Of a DNA stretch of 64,000 nucleotides, positions 55,560-64,000 are shown one piece after another (position 1 is the stretch's first letter; each line of letters starts with the position of its first letter). Position numbers and translations under genes: made by a program. The notes under the pieces are model-generated. The model saw only the letters and a program-made list of their open reading frames with translations, was not told where the DNA came from and searched no databases. Source of the stretch: Mucilaginibacter aurantiaciroseus (lineage in GTDB: Bacteria > Bacteroidota > Bacteroidia > Sphingobacteriales > Sphingobacteriaceae); the NCBI RefSeq assembly GCF_024055595.1, contig NZ_JAMXOF010000003.1, positions 248,001 to 312,000 on the forward strand, in the 5' to 3' direction.

Positions 55560-55650
55560 GCGGGTGGTTCATAATTGATAGTTCATGGATCATGGAATTA
55601 GCCGCTCGATTCTGACTATGAACGTTCATCCACGAACTAATAACCAATTC

Positions 55651-56436
55651 TTAGCTGCTACCAAATCCCTTCATGATGCCGCGTTGCGAGTTCTGCACAA
55701 AGTTGATGATCTCGTCGCGTTCAACGGTTGGGTTAAATTCGGCTTCGATAATATCTAAGGCCTTGGTCATATTATATTTTTTCAGGAAAATGATCCTGTA
55801 GATCTCCTGGATCTCGTTGATCGTTTCAGCACTAAAACCCCTGCGGCGTAAACCTACCGAATTTATACCAACGTAAGACAATGGCTCTCGCCCCGCCTTA
55901 GTAAACGGCGGCACATCCTTACGCACCAGCGAACCGCCGGATATCATGCTATGCGCCCCTATTTCTACAAACTGATGCACCATTGAGCCGCCACCTACAA
56001 AAGCATAGTCATAAATGTTAATATGCCCGCCTAATTGTACTGAATTAGCAATGATAACGTTATCGCCAATAACACAATCGTGTGCTACGTGTACATAAGC
56101 CATCAACAGGCAATTTTGGCCTATTGTAGTAGTATTTTTATCGAGCGCGGTACCACGATTAAGAGTTACGCATTCGCGGATAATGGTATTATCGCCAATG
56201 GTAACAGTGCTGGCTTCACCTTTATATTTCAGATCTTGCGGCGGTGCAGATACTACAGCCCCCGGGAAAATACGGCAATTTTTACCAATACGGGCGCCAT
56301 CCATAATTACGGAGTTTGAGCCCACCCAGGTGCCTTCGCCAATTTCCACATCTTTGTGGATAGTTACAAACGGCTCGATAACCACGTTATCGGCAATTTT
56401 TGCCTGTGGGTGTATGTATGCTAAAGGCTGTATCAT
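55651..56436 (-). CDS. lpxA: UDP-N-acetylglucosamine acyltransferase
   Basis: First enzyme of lipid A synthesis; transfers a 3-hydroxyacyl chain from ACP to UDP-GlcNAc. 261 aa left-handed beta-helix with hexapeptide repeats (residues 5-185) and a helical end. The catalytic His is in MAYVHVAHDCVIG; SYVGINSVGLRRRGFS is a family block. It starts 1 nt after the lpxC-fabZ stop, so they are coupled in the order lpxC/fabZ-lpxA. Confidence 0.95.
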   Translation of the reverse strand: MIQPLAYIHPQAKIADNVVIEPFVTIHKDVEIGEGTWVGSNSVIMDGARIGKNCRIFPGAVVSAPPQDLKYKGEASTVTIGDNTIIRECVTLNRGTALDKNTTTIGQNCLLMAYVHVAHDCVIGDNVIIANSVQLGGHINIYDYAFVGGGSMVHQFVEIGAHSMISGGSLVRKDVPPFTKAGREPLSYVGINSVGLRRRGFSAETINEIQEIYRIIFLKKYNMTKALDIIEAEFNPTVERDEIINFVQNSQRGIMKGFGSS

Positions 56437-56437
56437 A

Positions 56438-57835
56438 TTATTTATATCTAACTATTTGTGCCATTAGCTCGGCCTCTACCACAATTTTTTCGCCAACCAT
56501 GCCAATACCTTTCATTTGGGCAATGCCACGGCGGATGGGCGCTATCAGGTCGCAACGGAATATTAATGTATTGCCGGGTAAAACCTTGTCTTTAAACCTT
56601 GCATTTTCAATTTTAAGGAACAATGTCAACCAGTTTTCAGGATCGGGAACGGTGTTTAACACCAATATACCGCCTGTTTGCGCCATCGCTTCTATCTGCA
56701 ATACACCCGGCATAACAGGTGCGCCGGGGAAGTGGCCTACAAAGAACGGCTCGTTCATGGTTACGGCTTTTAAACCAACCACGTGGGTTTTGGAAAGCTC
56801 TAAGATCTTATCTATCAGTAACAATGGCGGGCGGTGCGGCAATATGTTCATGATTTGAACAGTATCGTAAACCGGGGTCATGTTAGGGTCGTAAACCTTA
56901 ACGTGTTTGCGGCTGCGTTCTTTTTTGATAAGCGTTTTTATCTTTTTTGCAAAGGCAACGTTTGCCGCGTGGCCCGGCCTTGCAGCCATAATATGCCCTT
57001 TAAGCGGCACACCAACCAATGCAAGATCGCCAATCATATCCAGCAGTTTGTGGCGTGCCGGCTCATTCTGGTGACGAAGCTCGATGTTATTTAAAATCCC
57101 TTGTGGGGCAACATTTATATCTTTACGGTTGAATAGTTTTGCCAGATTGGCAAGCTCTTCTTCGTCAACTTCTTTATCAACAACAACAATGGCATTGTTT
57201 AAATCGCCGCCTTTTATCAAGTCGTGCTTAACCAGCATTTCCAGTTCATGCAAAAAGCAGAAGGTACGGCTTGATGCGATCTCTTTTTTAAATTCAGACA
57301 GGCTTGAAATAGTTGCATGCTGGCTACCCAATACCTGCGAGTTATAATCAACCATACAGGTAAAACGGTAATCATCATCTAAAGGCATGGCTACCATATC
57401 AACCTTACGGTCGGGCTCCGAGTAGTGGATGTTATATGGGATGTGGTAATATTCCCTATCGGCCGCTTGTTCTTCAAAACCGGCTTTTTCAATAGCGTCA
57501 ATAAATTGTATCGAGCTACCGTCCATGATAGGAGTTTCGGGGGCGTCCAAATCAATCAGCACGTTGTCTATCTCCAAACCAACTAAGGCGGCAAGCACAT
57601 GTTCAACTGTGCTAACACTCGCTCCGTTTTGGGTTAATGTTGTACCTCTTGAGGTATCGGTAACGTTATCCACATCGGCATCAATAATTGGCTGGCCGGG
57701 CAAATCAACCCTGCGGAACTTATAACCATGTTTCTCAGGTGCGGGGTTAAACGTTAGGGTAACGCTTTGCCCTGTGTGTAAACCTGTGCCAGAAACTGAT
57801 ACGGGCACCTTAATAGTTCTTTGTTTTACATTCAT
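56438..57835 (-). CDS. lpxC-fabZ: bifunctional UDP-3-O-acyl-GlcNAc deacetylase / FabZ dehydratase
   Basis: 465 aa fusion, a Bacteroidota feature. The LpxC part (about 1-310) is the zinc deacetylase committing to lipid A: VEHVLAALVGLEIDN and HKLLDMIGDLALVG carry zinc and catalytic residues. The FabZ part (about 320-465) is the 3-hydroxyacyl-ACP dehydratase of fatty-acid synthesis: GHFPGAPVMPGVLQIEAMAQ with the active-site His and Glu. Joining them couples supply of acyl chains for lipid A and for phospholipids. The gene is in the likely operon lpxD-lpxC/fabZ-lpxA. Confidence 0.96.
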   Translation of the reverse strand: MNVKQRTIKVPVSVSGTGLHTGQSVTLTFNPAPEKHGYKFRRVDLPGQPIIDADVDNVTDTSRGTTLTQNGASVSTVEHVLAALVGLEIDNVLIDLDAPETPIMDGSSIQFIDAIEKAGFEEQAADREYYHIPYNIHYSEPDRKVDMVAMPLDDDYRFTCMVDYNSQVLGSQHATISSLSEFKKEIASSRTFCFLHELEMLVKHDLIKGGDLNNAIVVVDKEVDEEELANLAKLFNRKDINVAPQGILNNIELRHQNEPARHKLLDMIGDLALVGVPLKGHIMAARPGHAANVAFAKKIKTLIKKERSRKHVKVYDPNMTPVYDTVQIMNILPHRPPLLLIDKILELSKTHVVGLKAVTMNEPFFVGHFPGAPVMPGVLQIEAMAQTGGILVLNTVPDPENWLTLFLKIENARFKDKVLPGNTLIFRCDLIAPIRRGIAQMKGIGMVGEKIVVEAELMAQIVRYK

Positions 57836-57920
57836 GTTGTGATGCTCATTGGTTCATCGGTTCAATGGTAAATCGTTTATTATATAGCATACATGCTTAA
57901 TAAACTAATAAACAATTGAA

Positions 57921-58967
57921 CTAATAAACATCTCTATTCTTAAGTTCTTTTATAATCTTTTCCAGTTCGTTAACTCTTCTTTCCAGTTCGGGTAGGCGGC
58001 TTACTACTACGTTCGAACGCATATCGGCAGTGTAAGCAATAGCGGGCGACCCCGCCCAGCTTTTTCCTTCCTCTTTAATCGTGCGACCAACCCCAGATTG
58101 TGCCTGTATCTTGGTGCCCTTTGCAAGGGTAATGTGGCCTACTACGCCCACCTGGCCGCCAAGCATTACGTTTTGGCCCAGTTTGGTGCTCCCGGCAATA
58201 CCCGCCTGGGCAGCAATTACGGTGTTTTGGCCTATGTCAACATTGTGAGCTATCTGCACCAAATTATCCAACTTAGCACCCTTGCGCACATAAGTTGAGC
58301 CCATGGTGGCCCTGTCTATAGTTGTGTTAGCGCCCACTTCAACGTTATCTTCAATAACAACGTTACCTATTTGCGCTACTTTGGTATAGGTTCCATCTGG
58401 GTTGGGTGCAAAGCCAAAACCGTCGCTGCCTATAACAGCCCCTGAGTGTATTACCACATTATCGCCAATAATACAATCAAAGTAAACCTTTACACCGGGG
58501 AACAAAGTTACATTATTACCCAGCTTTACATTGTCTGCAATGTAACAGCCCGGATAGATCTTGCATTTATCGCCCAACACTACATCTTGGCTAATATAGG
58601 CAAATGCGCCGATGTAAGGGTCTTTACCAATTTTAGCCGATTTATGGATAAAATGAGGTTCCTCTACGCCCGATTTATTTAGTTTGATGGTATTATATTG
58701 TTCTAGCAGCAGGGTAAATGAAGAGTAAGCATTCTCAACCCTAATAAGGGTTGCTTTTACCGGCGCGGTTAGTTGCAGGCTGTTATTTACAATTACAACC
58801 GAGGCATTGGTAGTATACAGGTATTGCTCATATTTAGGGTTAGCTAAAAATGATAAAGAACCGGTGCCGCCTTCTTCTATTTTGGCCAGGTGATTGGCCT
58901 CCACAAGTGGATCTCCTTCAACTGTTCCATTTAGCATAAAGGCTATATCCTTTGCGGTAAATTGCAT
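57921..58967 (-). CDS. lpxD: UDP-3-O-acylglucosamine N-acyltransferase
   Basis: 348 aa. Third lipid A step: adds the N-linked 3-hydroxyacyl chain. Uridine-binding N-terminus (about 1-100), beta-helix (105-300) with the catalytic His in VQIAHNVDIGQN, and a short C-terminal helix (RLPELERRVNELEKIIKEL). First gene of the lpx series, with a textbook promoter ending 4 nt before the ATG. Confidence 0.95.
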   Translation of the reverse strand: MQFTAKDIAFMLNGTVEGDPLVEANHLAKIEEGGTGSLSFLANPKYEQYLYTTNASVVIVNNSLQLTAPVKATLIRVENAYSSFTLLLEQYNTIKLNKSGVEEPHFIHKSAKIGKDPYIGAFAYISQDVVLGDKCKIYPGCYIADNVKLGNNVTLFPGVKVYFDCIIGDNVVIHSGAVIGSDGFGFAPNPDGTYTKVAQIGNVVIEDNVEVGANTTIDRATMGSTYVRKGAKLDNLVQIAHNVDIGQNTVIAAQAGIAGSTKLGQNVMLGGQVGVVGHITLAKGTKIQAQSGVGRTIKEEGKSWAGSPAIAYTADMRSNVVVSRLPELERRVNELEKIIKELKNRDVY

Positions 58968-58971
58968 CGTA

Positions 58972-59002
58972 CAAATTTAAATGTTAAAACCATAGCAACA
59001 AA
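58972..59002 (-). promoter_or_regulatory. lpxD promoter, leaderless type
   Basis: On the minus strand, TTTG (59002-58999), a 19-nt spacer, then TAAATTTG (58979-58972): a full match to the Bacteroidota -33/-7 consensus. Only 4 nt (TACG) separate it from the ATG, so the transcript should begin at or beside the start codon. Confidence 0.75.
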
Positions 59003-59100
59003 TTATTAAATATAAGTACCAAAAGAGTTTTTTTAAGTAGCCAATATTAACTAACTCGCCAATAAACAACTCTCTTCCAGTTAGTTATAGGAACACCACA

Positions 59101-60327
59101 CTAAAACAGTTCTTTGGCATAGCAAAGTATATATTTTTTTACAGTTTTTGATAAAGCCTCCAGGTTTGAATTATCGCTGGCGAGGGTAATATCTGTAATC
59201 TCGCCGTTCTTTTTCAGAATATGAATGTTGCCATCACCCTTATTATAGGCGTTGTTTCGGATGTCATCATCAAATACAAAATAAGAAGCCTCGTGTTCGC
59301 TAATGTTATATTTTTTCATAGCGCTGGCGGTCAACTGTTTAATAAAATCAGCGTTTGGTACTTCATTAGTAATGTCAACGTGGTAAAGCCTGCGGTTTAT
59401 TAGGTTATGGCAAAGTTTAGATAGTACAAAATCCGGGCTATCGGCCCATATCTTTACCGCGGCCATCACGTCTGTATCATCAAGCAAAGCGAAGGTTTTT
59501 AAATGCTCGCCGCTCGCCATAAATTCTGTCTTGGTTATAAAATTCTCCAGGAAATAGCTTAAGGCCGGTGTTAGTGGGAAGCGTGTCCCTTGCAAAGCCA
59601 GTTCGCGGCTACGGGTAAATATTTTGCAAAGTAATTGCTCTGCAGCTATTACGGTTTTGTGTAGGTAAACCTGCCAGTACATTAGCCTGCGGGCGATCAG
59701 GAATTTTTCTATCGAGTAAATACCTTTCTCCTCCACCGCAATGCTGTCATCCTTTACGGTAAGCATTTTAATGATCCTGTCGGAACTGATAACGCCTTCG
59801 GATACGCCGGTAAAATAACTATCCCTGTTCAGGTAGTCCATCCTGTCCATGTCCAATTGGCTGGATACTAACTGGTGCAAAAAGTGCTTGGGGTAACTGC
59901 CTGTAAATATGCTGATGGCTAATGAAATGTTGCCACTAAACTCCTCATTTAGCTTATTCATCAGCAGGATAGAAATATCCTCGTGGTCTATTTCATCAAC
60001 AATGGTATGCTCCAAAGCGTGCGAGAATGGCCCGTGCCCAATATCGTGCAACAGAATGGCTATCATCAAACCTTCTTTCTCTTCAGGCGAGATCTCCGCG
60101 CCTTTATTGCAAAGAGTTTCTATAGCCATGCTCATTAAGTGCATAGCGCCTAAAGCATGATGGAAACGGGTATGCAAAGCGCCGGGGTAAACCAAATGGG
60201 TCATCCCCAGCTGTTTAATGTAGCGCAGGCGCTGAAAGTATGGGTGGTCTATCAGGTCATACACCAGTTCGGTTGGTATGCTGATGAACCCGTAAACCGG
60301 GTCGTTTATGATTTTCTTTTTGTTCAA
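59101..60327 (-). CDS. HD-domain phosphohydrolase (dNTPase-like)
   Basis: About 408 aa. RLRYIKQLGMTHLVYPGALHTRFHHALGAMHLM and LHDIGHGPFSHALEH give the metal-binding H...HD...D residues of the HD superfamily, in the SAMHD1/dGTPase-like arrangement, and DMDRMDYLNRDSYF the last Asp. Substrate unproven; relatives are called HD-superfamily phosphohydrolases. No ATG fits: the conserved N-terminus NKKKIINDPVYGF begins at a TTG at 60327; a longer TTG start at 60357 is possible. Confidence 0.88.
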   Translation of the reverse strand: MNKKKIINDPVYGFISIPTELVYDLIDHPYFQRLRYIKQLGMTHLVYPGALHTRFHHALGAMHLMSMAIETLCNKGAEISPEEKEGLMIAILLHDIGHGPFSHALEHTIVDEIDHEDISILLMNKLNEEFSGNISLAISIFTGSYPKHFLHQLVSSQLDMDRMDYLNRDSYFTGVSEGVISSDRIIKMLTVKDDSIAVEEKGIYSIEKFLIARRLMYWQVYLHKTVIAAEQLLCKIFTRSRELALQGTRFPLTPALSYFLENFITKTEFMASGEHLKTFALLDDTDVMAAVKIWADSPDFVLSKLCHNLINRRLYHVDITNEVPNADFIKQLTASAMKKYNISEHEASYFVFDDDIRNNAYNKGDGNIHILKKNGEITDITLASDNSNLEALSKTVKKYILCYAKELF

Positions 60328-60466
60328 AGTAGCTTTTAAGAATACAAAAGTGTTCAATTATGACAAAATAAGCACGGTCTATTTGTTAATTAATGTTAAT
60401 CCTTTGTATATTTTTACAACAAAACATACCCGCTAAAGGTTATAAAAGGGTAAAATTAAATATATT

Positions 60467-62020
60467 ATGCAGGATACTACTATATTATGGGCCGATGACG
60501 AAATTGATCTGCTGAAACCACACGTTTTATTCTTAACCGAAAAGGGATATAAAATAATAACCGTTACTAACGGCAACGATGCCATTGAGGAATTTAAAAA
60601 GCAGTATTTTGACCTGGTTTTCCTGGATGAGAATATGCCCGGCCTAACCGGACTGGAAACACTACAACAAATAAAGAACATCAATAACGATATCCCTATT
60701 GTACTGATCACCAAAAACGAGGAAGAGTATTTGATGGAGGATGCCATTGGGTCGAAAATTGATGACTACCTGATAAAGCCCGTACACCCTAAGCAGATAC
60801 TGCTTACGATAAAGAAACTCACCGAAAATAAAAAGCTTGTTGGCGCTAAAACCACCATGGCCTATCAGCAGGATTTCCGTAACCTGGGTATGACGCTTAA
60901 CGATAACCTGAGCTACCAGGAATGGGTTGATGTTTACAAAAAACTCATTTATTGGGAACTTGAACTGGAAACCCTGGAGGATGCCGGGATGCACGAGATA
61001 CTGACCTTGCAAAAAGCTGAAGCCAACGTACAGTTTTGCAAGTTTGTAGAACGCAATTATTTGAGTTGGATAAAAGACCCCGAGAACGGGCCAACATCAT
61101 CACCGCAGTTATTTAAGAAAAAGGTGTTCCCTAAGCTGGATGGCAAGGGCCCGGTTTTCTTTATATTGATCGACAACCTTCGCTACGATCAGTTTAAGAT
61201 CATTAACCCTATTATATCAGAATACTTTAGGTTAGAGGAAGAAGATACTTATTACAGTATATTACCAACGGCTACACAATACGCGCGTAACGCTATTTTC
61301 TCGGGCTTAATGCCATTGGAAATGGAAACCCGTTACCCACAAAAATGGCAAAATGACGAGGACGAAGGCGGGAAGAACTTGTTTGAAGCCGATTTTGTTG
61401 CCGACCAGCTGAAACGTGTTTTGCGCCGCGAGGTTAAGCACTCTTACCACAAGATCCTGAATATTGATGAAGGCCGTGCCTTGAATGAATCGGTAAATAA
61501 CCTGATGAATAATGAGCTGAATGTGGTTGTTTACAATTTTGTGGATATGCTTAGTCATGCCCGTACAGATATGCAGATGATTCGCGAGCTGGCGAGTGAT
61601 GATGCGGCCTACCGCTCACTAACACTCTCATGGTTTGAGCACTCGCCGTTGTTCGACCTGTTGAAATTCCTGGCATCAAAACAGTTAAGGGTGGTTATCA
61701 CAACAGACCACGGTACCATTCGTGTTAAAAACCCCAGCAAGATCATCGGCGACCGTAATACCAACACTAACCTGCGTTACAAACAAGGTAAAAACCTAAA
61801 TTATAACGCCAAAGAGGTATTCCATATCCGTAACCCGCATGATGCCATGCTACCAAAGCTGCACGTAAGCAGCAGCTTTGTATTTGCCAAGGGCGATAGT
61901 TACTTTGTATACCCTAATAACTATAACCACTTTGTTAATTTTTATAACGAGACCTTTCAGCACGGTGGGATCTCGTTAGAAGAAATGATTATCCCGATAG
62001 TAACCTACGGGCCGAAATAG
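60467..62020 (+). CDS. porX: T9SS response regulator / PglZ phosphatase-like PorX
   Basis: 517 aa. Receiver domain (1-120): ADDE acidic pair, phospho-site Asp54 in VFLDENMPG, Thr82, Lys104 in LIKPV. A helical linker is followed by a PglZ/alkaline-phosphatase-superfamily domain (about 220-515): FFILIDNLRYDQFK (metal Asp), TQYARNAIFSGL (nucleophile Thr region), VVYNFVDMLSHA and TTDHGTIRV. Known PorX controls type IX secretion genes with kinase PorY and the SigP sigma factor and cleaves oligonucleotides. PorY is not adjacent. Confidence 0.93.
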   Translation: MQDTTILWADDEIDLLKPHVLFLTEKGYKIITVTNGNDAIEEFKKQYFDLVFLDENMPGLTGLETLQQIKNINNDIPIVLITKNEEEYLMEDAIGSKIDDYLIKPVHPKQILLTIKKLTENKKLVGAKTTMAYQQDFRNLGMTLNDNLSYQEWVDVYKKLIYWELELETLEDAGMHEILTLQKAEANVQFCKFVERNYLSWIKDPENGPTSSPQLFKKKVFPKLDGKGPVFFILIDNLRYDQFKIINPIISEYFRLEEEDTYYSILPTATQYARNAIFSGLMPLEMETRYPQKWQNDEDEGGKNLFEADFVADQLKRVLRREVKHSYHKILNIDEGRALNESVNNLMNNELNVVVYNFVDMLSHARTDMQMIRELASDDAAYRSLTLSWFEHSPLFDLLKFLASKQLRVVITTDHGTIRVKNPSKIIGDRNTNTNLRYKQGKNLNYNAKEVFHIRNPHDAMLPKLHVSSSFVFAKGDSYFVYPNNYNHFVNFYNETFQHGGISLEEMIIPIVTYGPK

Positions 62021-62040
62021 GAATTGAAATATTAAATTCA

Positions 62041-62134
62041 CCCCGTTATTGCGATGTACGAAGCAATCCCCTACTTACAGAGCGGCTCTGTAAAGCAAAG
62101 AGATTGCTTCGTACCCCGCGATGACGTTAGGGGA
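62041..62134. repeat. GTACGAAGCAATC-type palindromic element
   Basis: Arms 62041-62068 and 62101-62134 are inverted copies built on GTACGAAGCAATC; a perfect inner hairpin TTACAGAGC-G-GCTCTGTAA lies at 62075-62093. The same GTACGAAGCAATC-type core is in the island at 4050-4696 (complement at 4671-4690). It fills the 121-base gap between porX and tsaE and may act as a terminator or mRNA end stabiliser. Confidence 0.8.
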
Positions 62135-62141
62135 TTAAACT

Positions 62142-62561
62142 ATGGACTTACACATCACATCAACCGCCGAACTACCCCAGGTAGCATCGGATATATTAAA
62201 CTTCGCCGGCGATACCCGCATTTTCCTTTTTTACGGAGATATGGGTGCGGGCAAAACCACGCTTATTAAAGCGCTTTGTTTACAATTAGGCGTTTTAGAT
62301 GCGGCTACCAGCCCTACGTTTTCTATCGTAAACCAATACGAAGGGCAGGATGGCCCGGTTTATCATTTTGATTTTTACCGGTTAAAAGATCAGAATGAGG
62401 CGCTTGATATGGGCTACGAGGAGTATTTTTACTCGGGCAATTACTGTTTTATAGAGTGGCCGGAAAAGATTGCTAATCTTATTCCCGATAGCTATACCGG
62501 TGTGCGCATCCATGTTATAGATGCCACCAGCAGGCAAATAAGCGTTGAAAACATTTCATAA
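62142..62561 (+). CDS. tsaE: tRNA threonylcarbamoyladenosine ATPase TsaE
   Basis: 139 aa P-loop ATPase that works with TsaB and TsaD in t6A synthesis. Walker A GDMGAGKTTLIKAL, TSPTFSIVNQYEG, HFDFYRLKDQNE (Walker B region) and CFIEWPEKIANL (conserved Trp). Full length. tsaB and tsaD are not in the window. Confidence 0.95.
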   Translation: MDLHITSTAELPQVASDILNFAGDTRIFLFYGDMGAGKTTLIKALCLQLGVLDAATSPTFSIVNQYEGQDGPVYHFDFYRLKDQNEALDMGYEEYFYSGNYCFIEWPEKIANLIPDSYTGVRIHVIDATSRQISVENIS

Positions 62562-62610
62562 GCAATCCTGTTTTTTTCTTATCTTCATCATCCGGAAAAA
62601 ATAATGTAAC

Positions 62611-63837
62611 ATGAGTACAGGGAAATACAGCGGGTTTTCAGATGTTGCCAGGCAGGCAATGATGCAACCCCAGGAATCGATGCTGGAAGTTAAGAGCAAA
62701 AAAGACAAACTTTATATTGGCATCCCCAAGGAGGTCTCCTTCCAGGAAAACCGGATCCCGCTTACCCCGCTATCGGTAGCGTTGCTCATCAACAACGGCC
62801 ACGAAGTGATGCTGGAAAGCAACGCCGGCCAGGCCGCCAACTTTACCGACAACAATTACAGCGAACAAGGTGCCCAGATTGTTTACGACACCAAAAAAGT
62901 TTACGAAGCCGATATCATCATTAAAATAGCCCCGCCTACTATGGAGGAGATAGAAATGATGAAGCCCGGGCAACTGCTTATATCTGCCCTGCAGCTATCA
63001 ACCCTAAAGGCCGATTGCGTGCACGCCCTGATGAAGAAAAAGGTTACCGCATTATGTTTTGAGCATTTAGAGGATGAAGGGGGCTCCTTGACTGTGGTTC
63101 GCGCCATGAGTGAAATTGTGGGTGCAACATCCATACTCATCGCTGCAGAATACCTGAGCAATATTTTTGAAGGTAAAGGCCTAATGCTGGGCGGCATCAC
63201 CGGTGTACCCCCAACAGAAATTGTGATAATTGGCGCAGGTACTGTAGGCGAATACGCAGCGCGTACCGCCATTTCTTTAGGTGCACAGGTTAAGGTTTTT
63301 GATCCGTCTATTTATAAGCTTCGCCGTTTACAAAATAATATTGGCACACGGGTGTTTACATCGGTGGTGCAACCCATTGTATTAGAAAAAGCCATCACCA
63401 CCTGCGATGTTGCGATTGGTGCCATCAGGGCCGATGACGGGCGCAGTCCTCAGATCGTATCTGAAACTACAGTAAGCAAAATGAAACCAAACTCGGTGAT
63501 TATTGATGTGAGTATTGACCAGGGCGGCTGTTTCGAAACATCAGAAGTTACCAACCACACGCACCCGGTTTTTCGCAAGTACGATGTGATTCATTATTGT
63601 GTTCCTAATATTGCTTCTCGTGTGGCACGTACCGCAACATATGCGCTAACCAATATATTTGCACCTATCTTATTAGATATTGGCGAAATGGGCGGGCTAA
63701 AAAATGTGATCTGGCAAAAGGCAGGCATCCGCAAGGCGGTATATATTTACCAAGGGCACCTCACCAGCAAACACATGGGCGAGCGTTTTAATATCCCTTG
63801 TAAAGATCTTGACCTGCTGGTGGTATCAAATCATTAA
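62611..63837 (+). CDS. ald: alanine dehydrogenase (AlaDH/PNT family)
   Basis: NAD-dependent oxidative deamination of L-alanine to pyruvate. 408 aa. After a roughly 30-residue N-terminal extension comes GIPKEVSFQENRIPLTP, then GQLLISALQLS, CFEHLEDEGGSLTV and the Rossmann core IVIIGAGTVGEYAARTAISLG; ending blocks VIDVSIDQGGCFETS, HYCVPNIASRVARTATYAL. The N-terminal extension and the substitution pattern differ from B. subtilis Ald, so a transhydrogenase-like or lysine-related activity cannot be excluded. Confidence 0.87.
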   Translation: MSTGKYSGFSDVARQAMMQPQESMLEVKSKKDKLYIGIPKEVSFQENRIPLTPLSVALLINNGHEVMLESNAGQAANFTDNNYSEQGAQIVYDTKKVYEADIIIKIAPPTMEEIEMMKPGQLLISALQLSTLKADCVHALMKKKVTALCFEHLEDEGGSLTVVRAMSEIVGATSILIAAEYLSNIFEGKGLMLGGITGVPPTEIVIIGAGTVGEYAARTAISLGAQVKVFDPSIYKLRRLQNNIGTRVFTSVVQPIVLEKAITTCDVAIGAIRADDGRSPQIVSETTVSKMKPNSVIIDVSIDQGGCFETSEVTNHTHPVFRKYDVIHYCVPNIASRVARTATYALTNIFAPILLDIGEMGGLKNVIWQKAGIRKAVYIYQGHLTSKHMGERFNIPCKDLDLLVVSNH

Positions 63838-63918
63838 GGGAATCAGGATAATAAGAGTCAAAAGACAAGCCAAAAAAGGATATTGCTCGTTTCTTGACTC
63901 CTGATTTCTTGCCTCTAT

Positions 63919-64000
63919 TTAGTAGTTGGTAAACGGCCTTACGGCTTCCGGATGGTTAATCTCCGGCTGATATTTTTCAGGGATTTCATTCGTGTGGTGT
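63919..64000 (-). CDS. C-terminal end of a gene cut by the window edge
   Basis: On the minus strand an open frame enters at the right edge and ends at 63919 (TAA) with PEINHPEAVRPFTNY. Only 26 residues are visible. Codon use looks like real coding sequence, but the family cannot be named. It converges with the alanine dehydrogenase gene. Confidence 0.5.
   Translation of the reverse strand, partial: HHTNEIPEKYQPEINHPEAVRPFTNY

Overview
This 64 kb window is chromosomal DNA from a member of the phylum Bacteroidota, most likely family Sphingobacteriaceae (Mucilaginibacter/Pedobacter-like). The reasons are: TAnnTTTG-type promoter elements, a fused LpxC-FabZ, the type IX secretion/gliding proteins PorX and GldH, many DUF families typical of the phylum (DUF4175, DUF3078, DUF5916), a GCN-type cysteine YbeY-RsbW-DUF4175 block, and short palindromic intergenic repeats built on a GTACGAAGCAATC core. 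Gene density is high, no rRNA, prophage or CRISPR is present, and almost all genes are housekeeping genes.

Layout. 0-4 kb: an AsmA-like/GT51 peptidoglycan glycosyltransferase, a nitroreductase and a lone receiver protein. 4.0-4.76 kb: a gene-free island of nested inverted repeats. 4.8-13 kb: ligD, a VOC protein, thrC, lipoproteins including an OmpA-domain one, a LuxR-type regulator and an MFS exporter. 13-17.9 kb: DUF4175, RsbW-like kinase, ybeY, glutathione peroxidase. 17.9-20.3 kb: an mlaEFD lipid transport operon, followed by a decayed pirin gene. 21-25.8 kb: an NAD(P)-binding protein, an ABC-F ATPase, a small membrane protein and mnmG, with two perfect parS palindromes just before mnmG. 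26-32 kb: Ig-like lipoprotein, gamma-carbonic anhydrase, tRNA-Gly(CCC), an AT-rich orphan gene, divergent nadB and nadA, and a wrecked DNA/RNA endonuclease gene. 32.6-40.8 kb: thiL, rmuC, a TPR protein, twin lipoproteins, the gldH-ricT-holB cluster and ruvX. 41-47 kb: O-methyltransferase, two GH73 glucosaminidases, cell-envelope proteins and ffh. 47-52 kb: DUF5916 protein, an 823-bp transposon-like cassette carrying one alpha/beta-hydrolase gene, and an M1 aminopeptidase. 52.8-60.4 kb: yifB/comM, a decayed efp copy, an ABC ATPase, lpxA, lpxC-fabZ, lpxD and an HD phosphohydrolase. 60.4-64 kb: porX, tsaE, alanine dehydrogenase and the tail of one more gene.

The main themes are envelope biogenesis (GT51, Mla, Lpx, GH73, OmpA-like), NAD and thiamine cofactor synthesis, DNA replication/repair (LigD, HolB, RuvX, RmuC, ComM) and T9SS/gliding. 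The most noteworthy non-housekeeping signals are: the 823-bp cassette with 18-bp terminal inverted repeats and a near-perfect 8-bp target duplication; the paired parS sites; three gene wrecks (pirin, NUC endonuclease, EF-P), each recognised by joining reading frames; the nested repeat island; and predicted leaderless promoters at lpxD and an O-methyltransferase. Everything here was read by eye; no database search was run.
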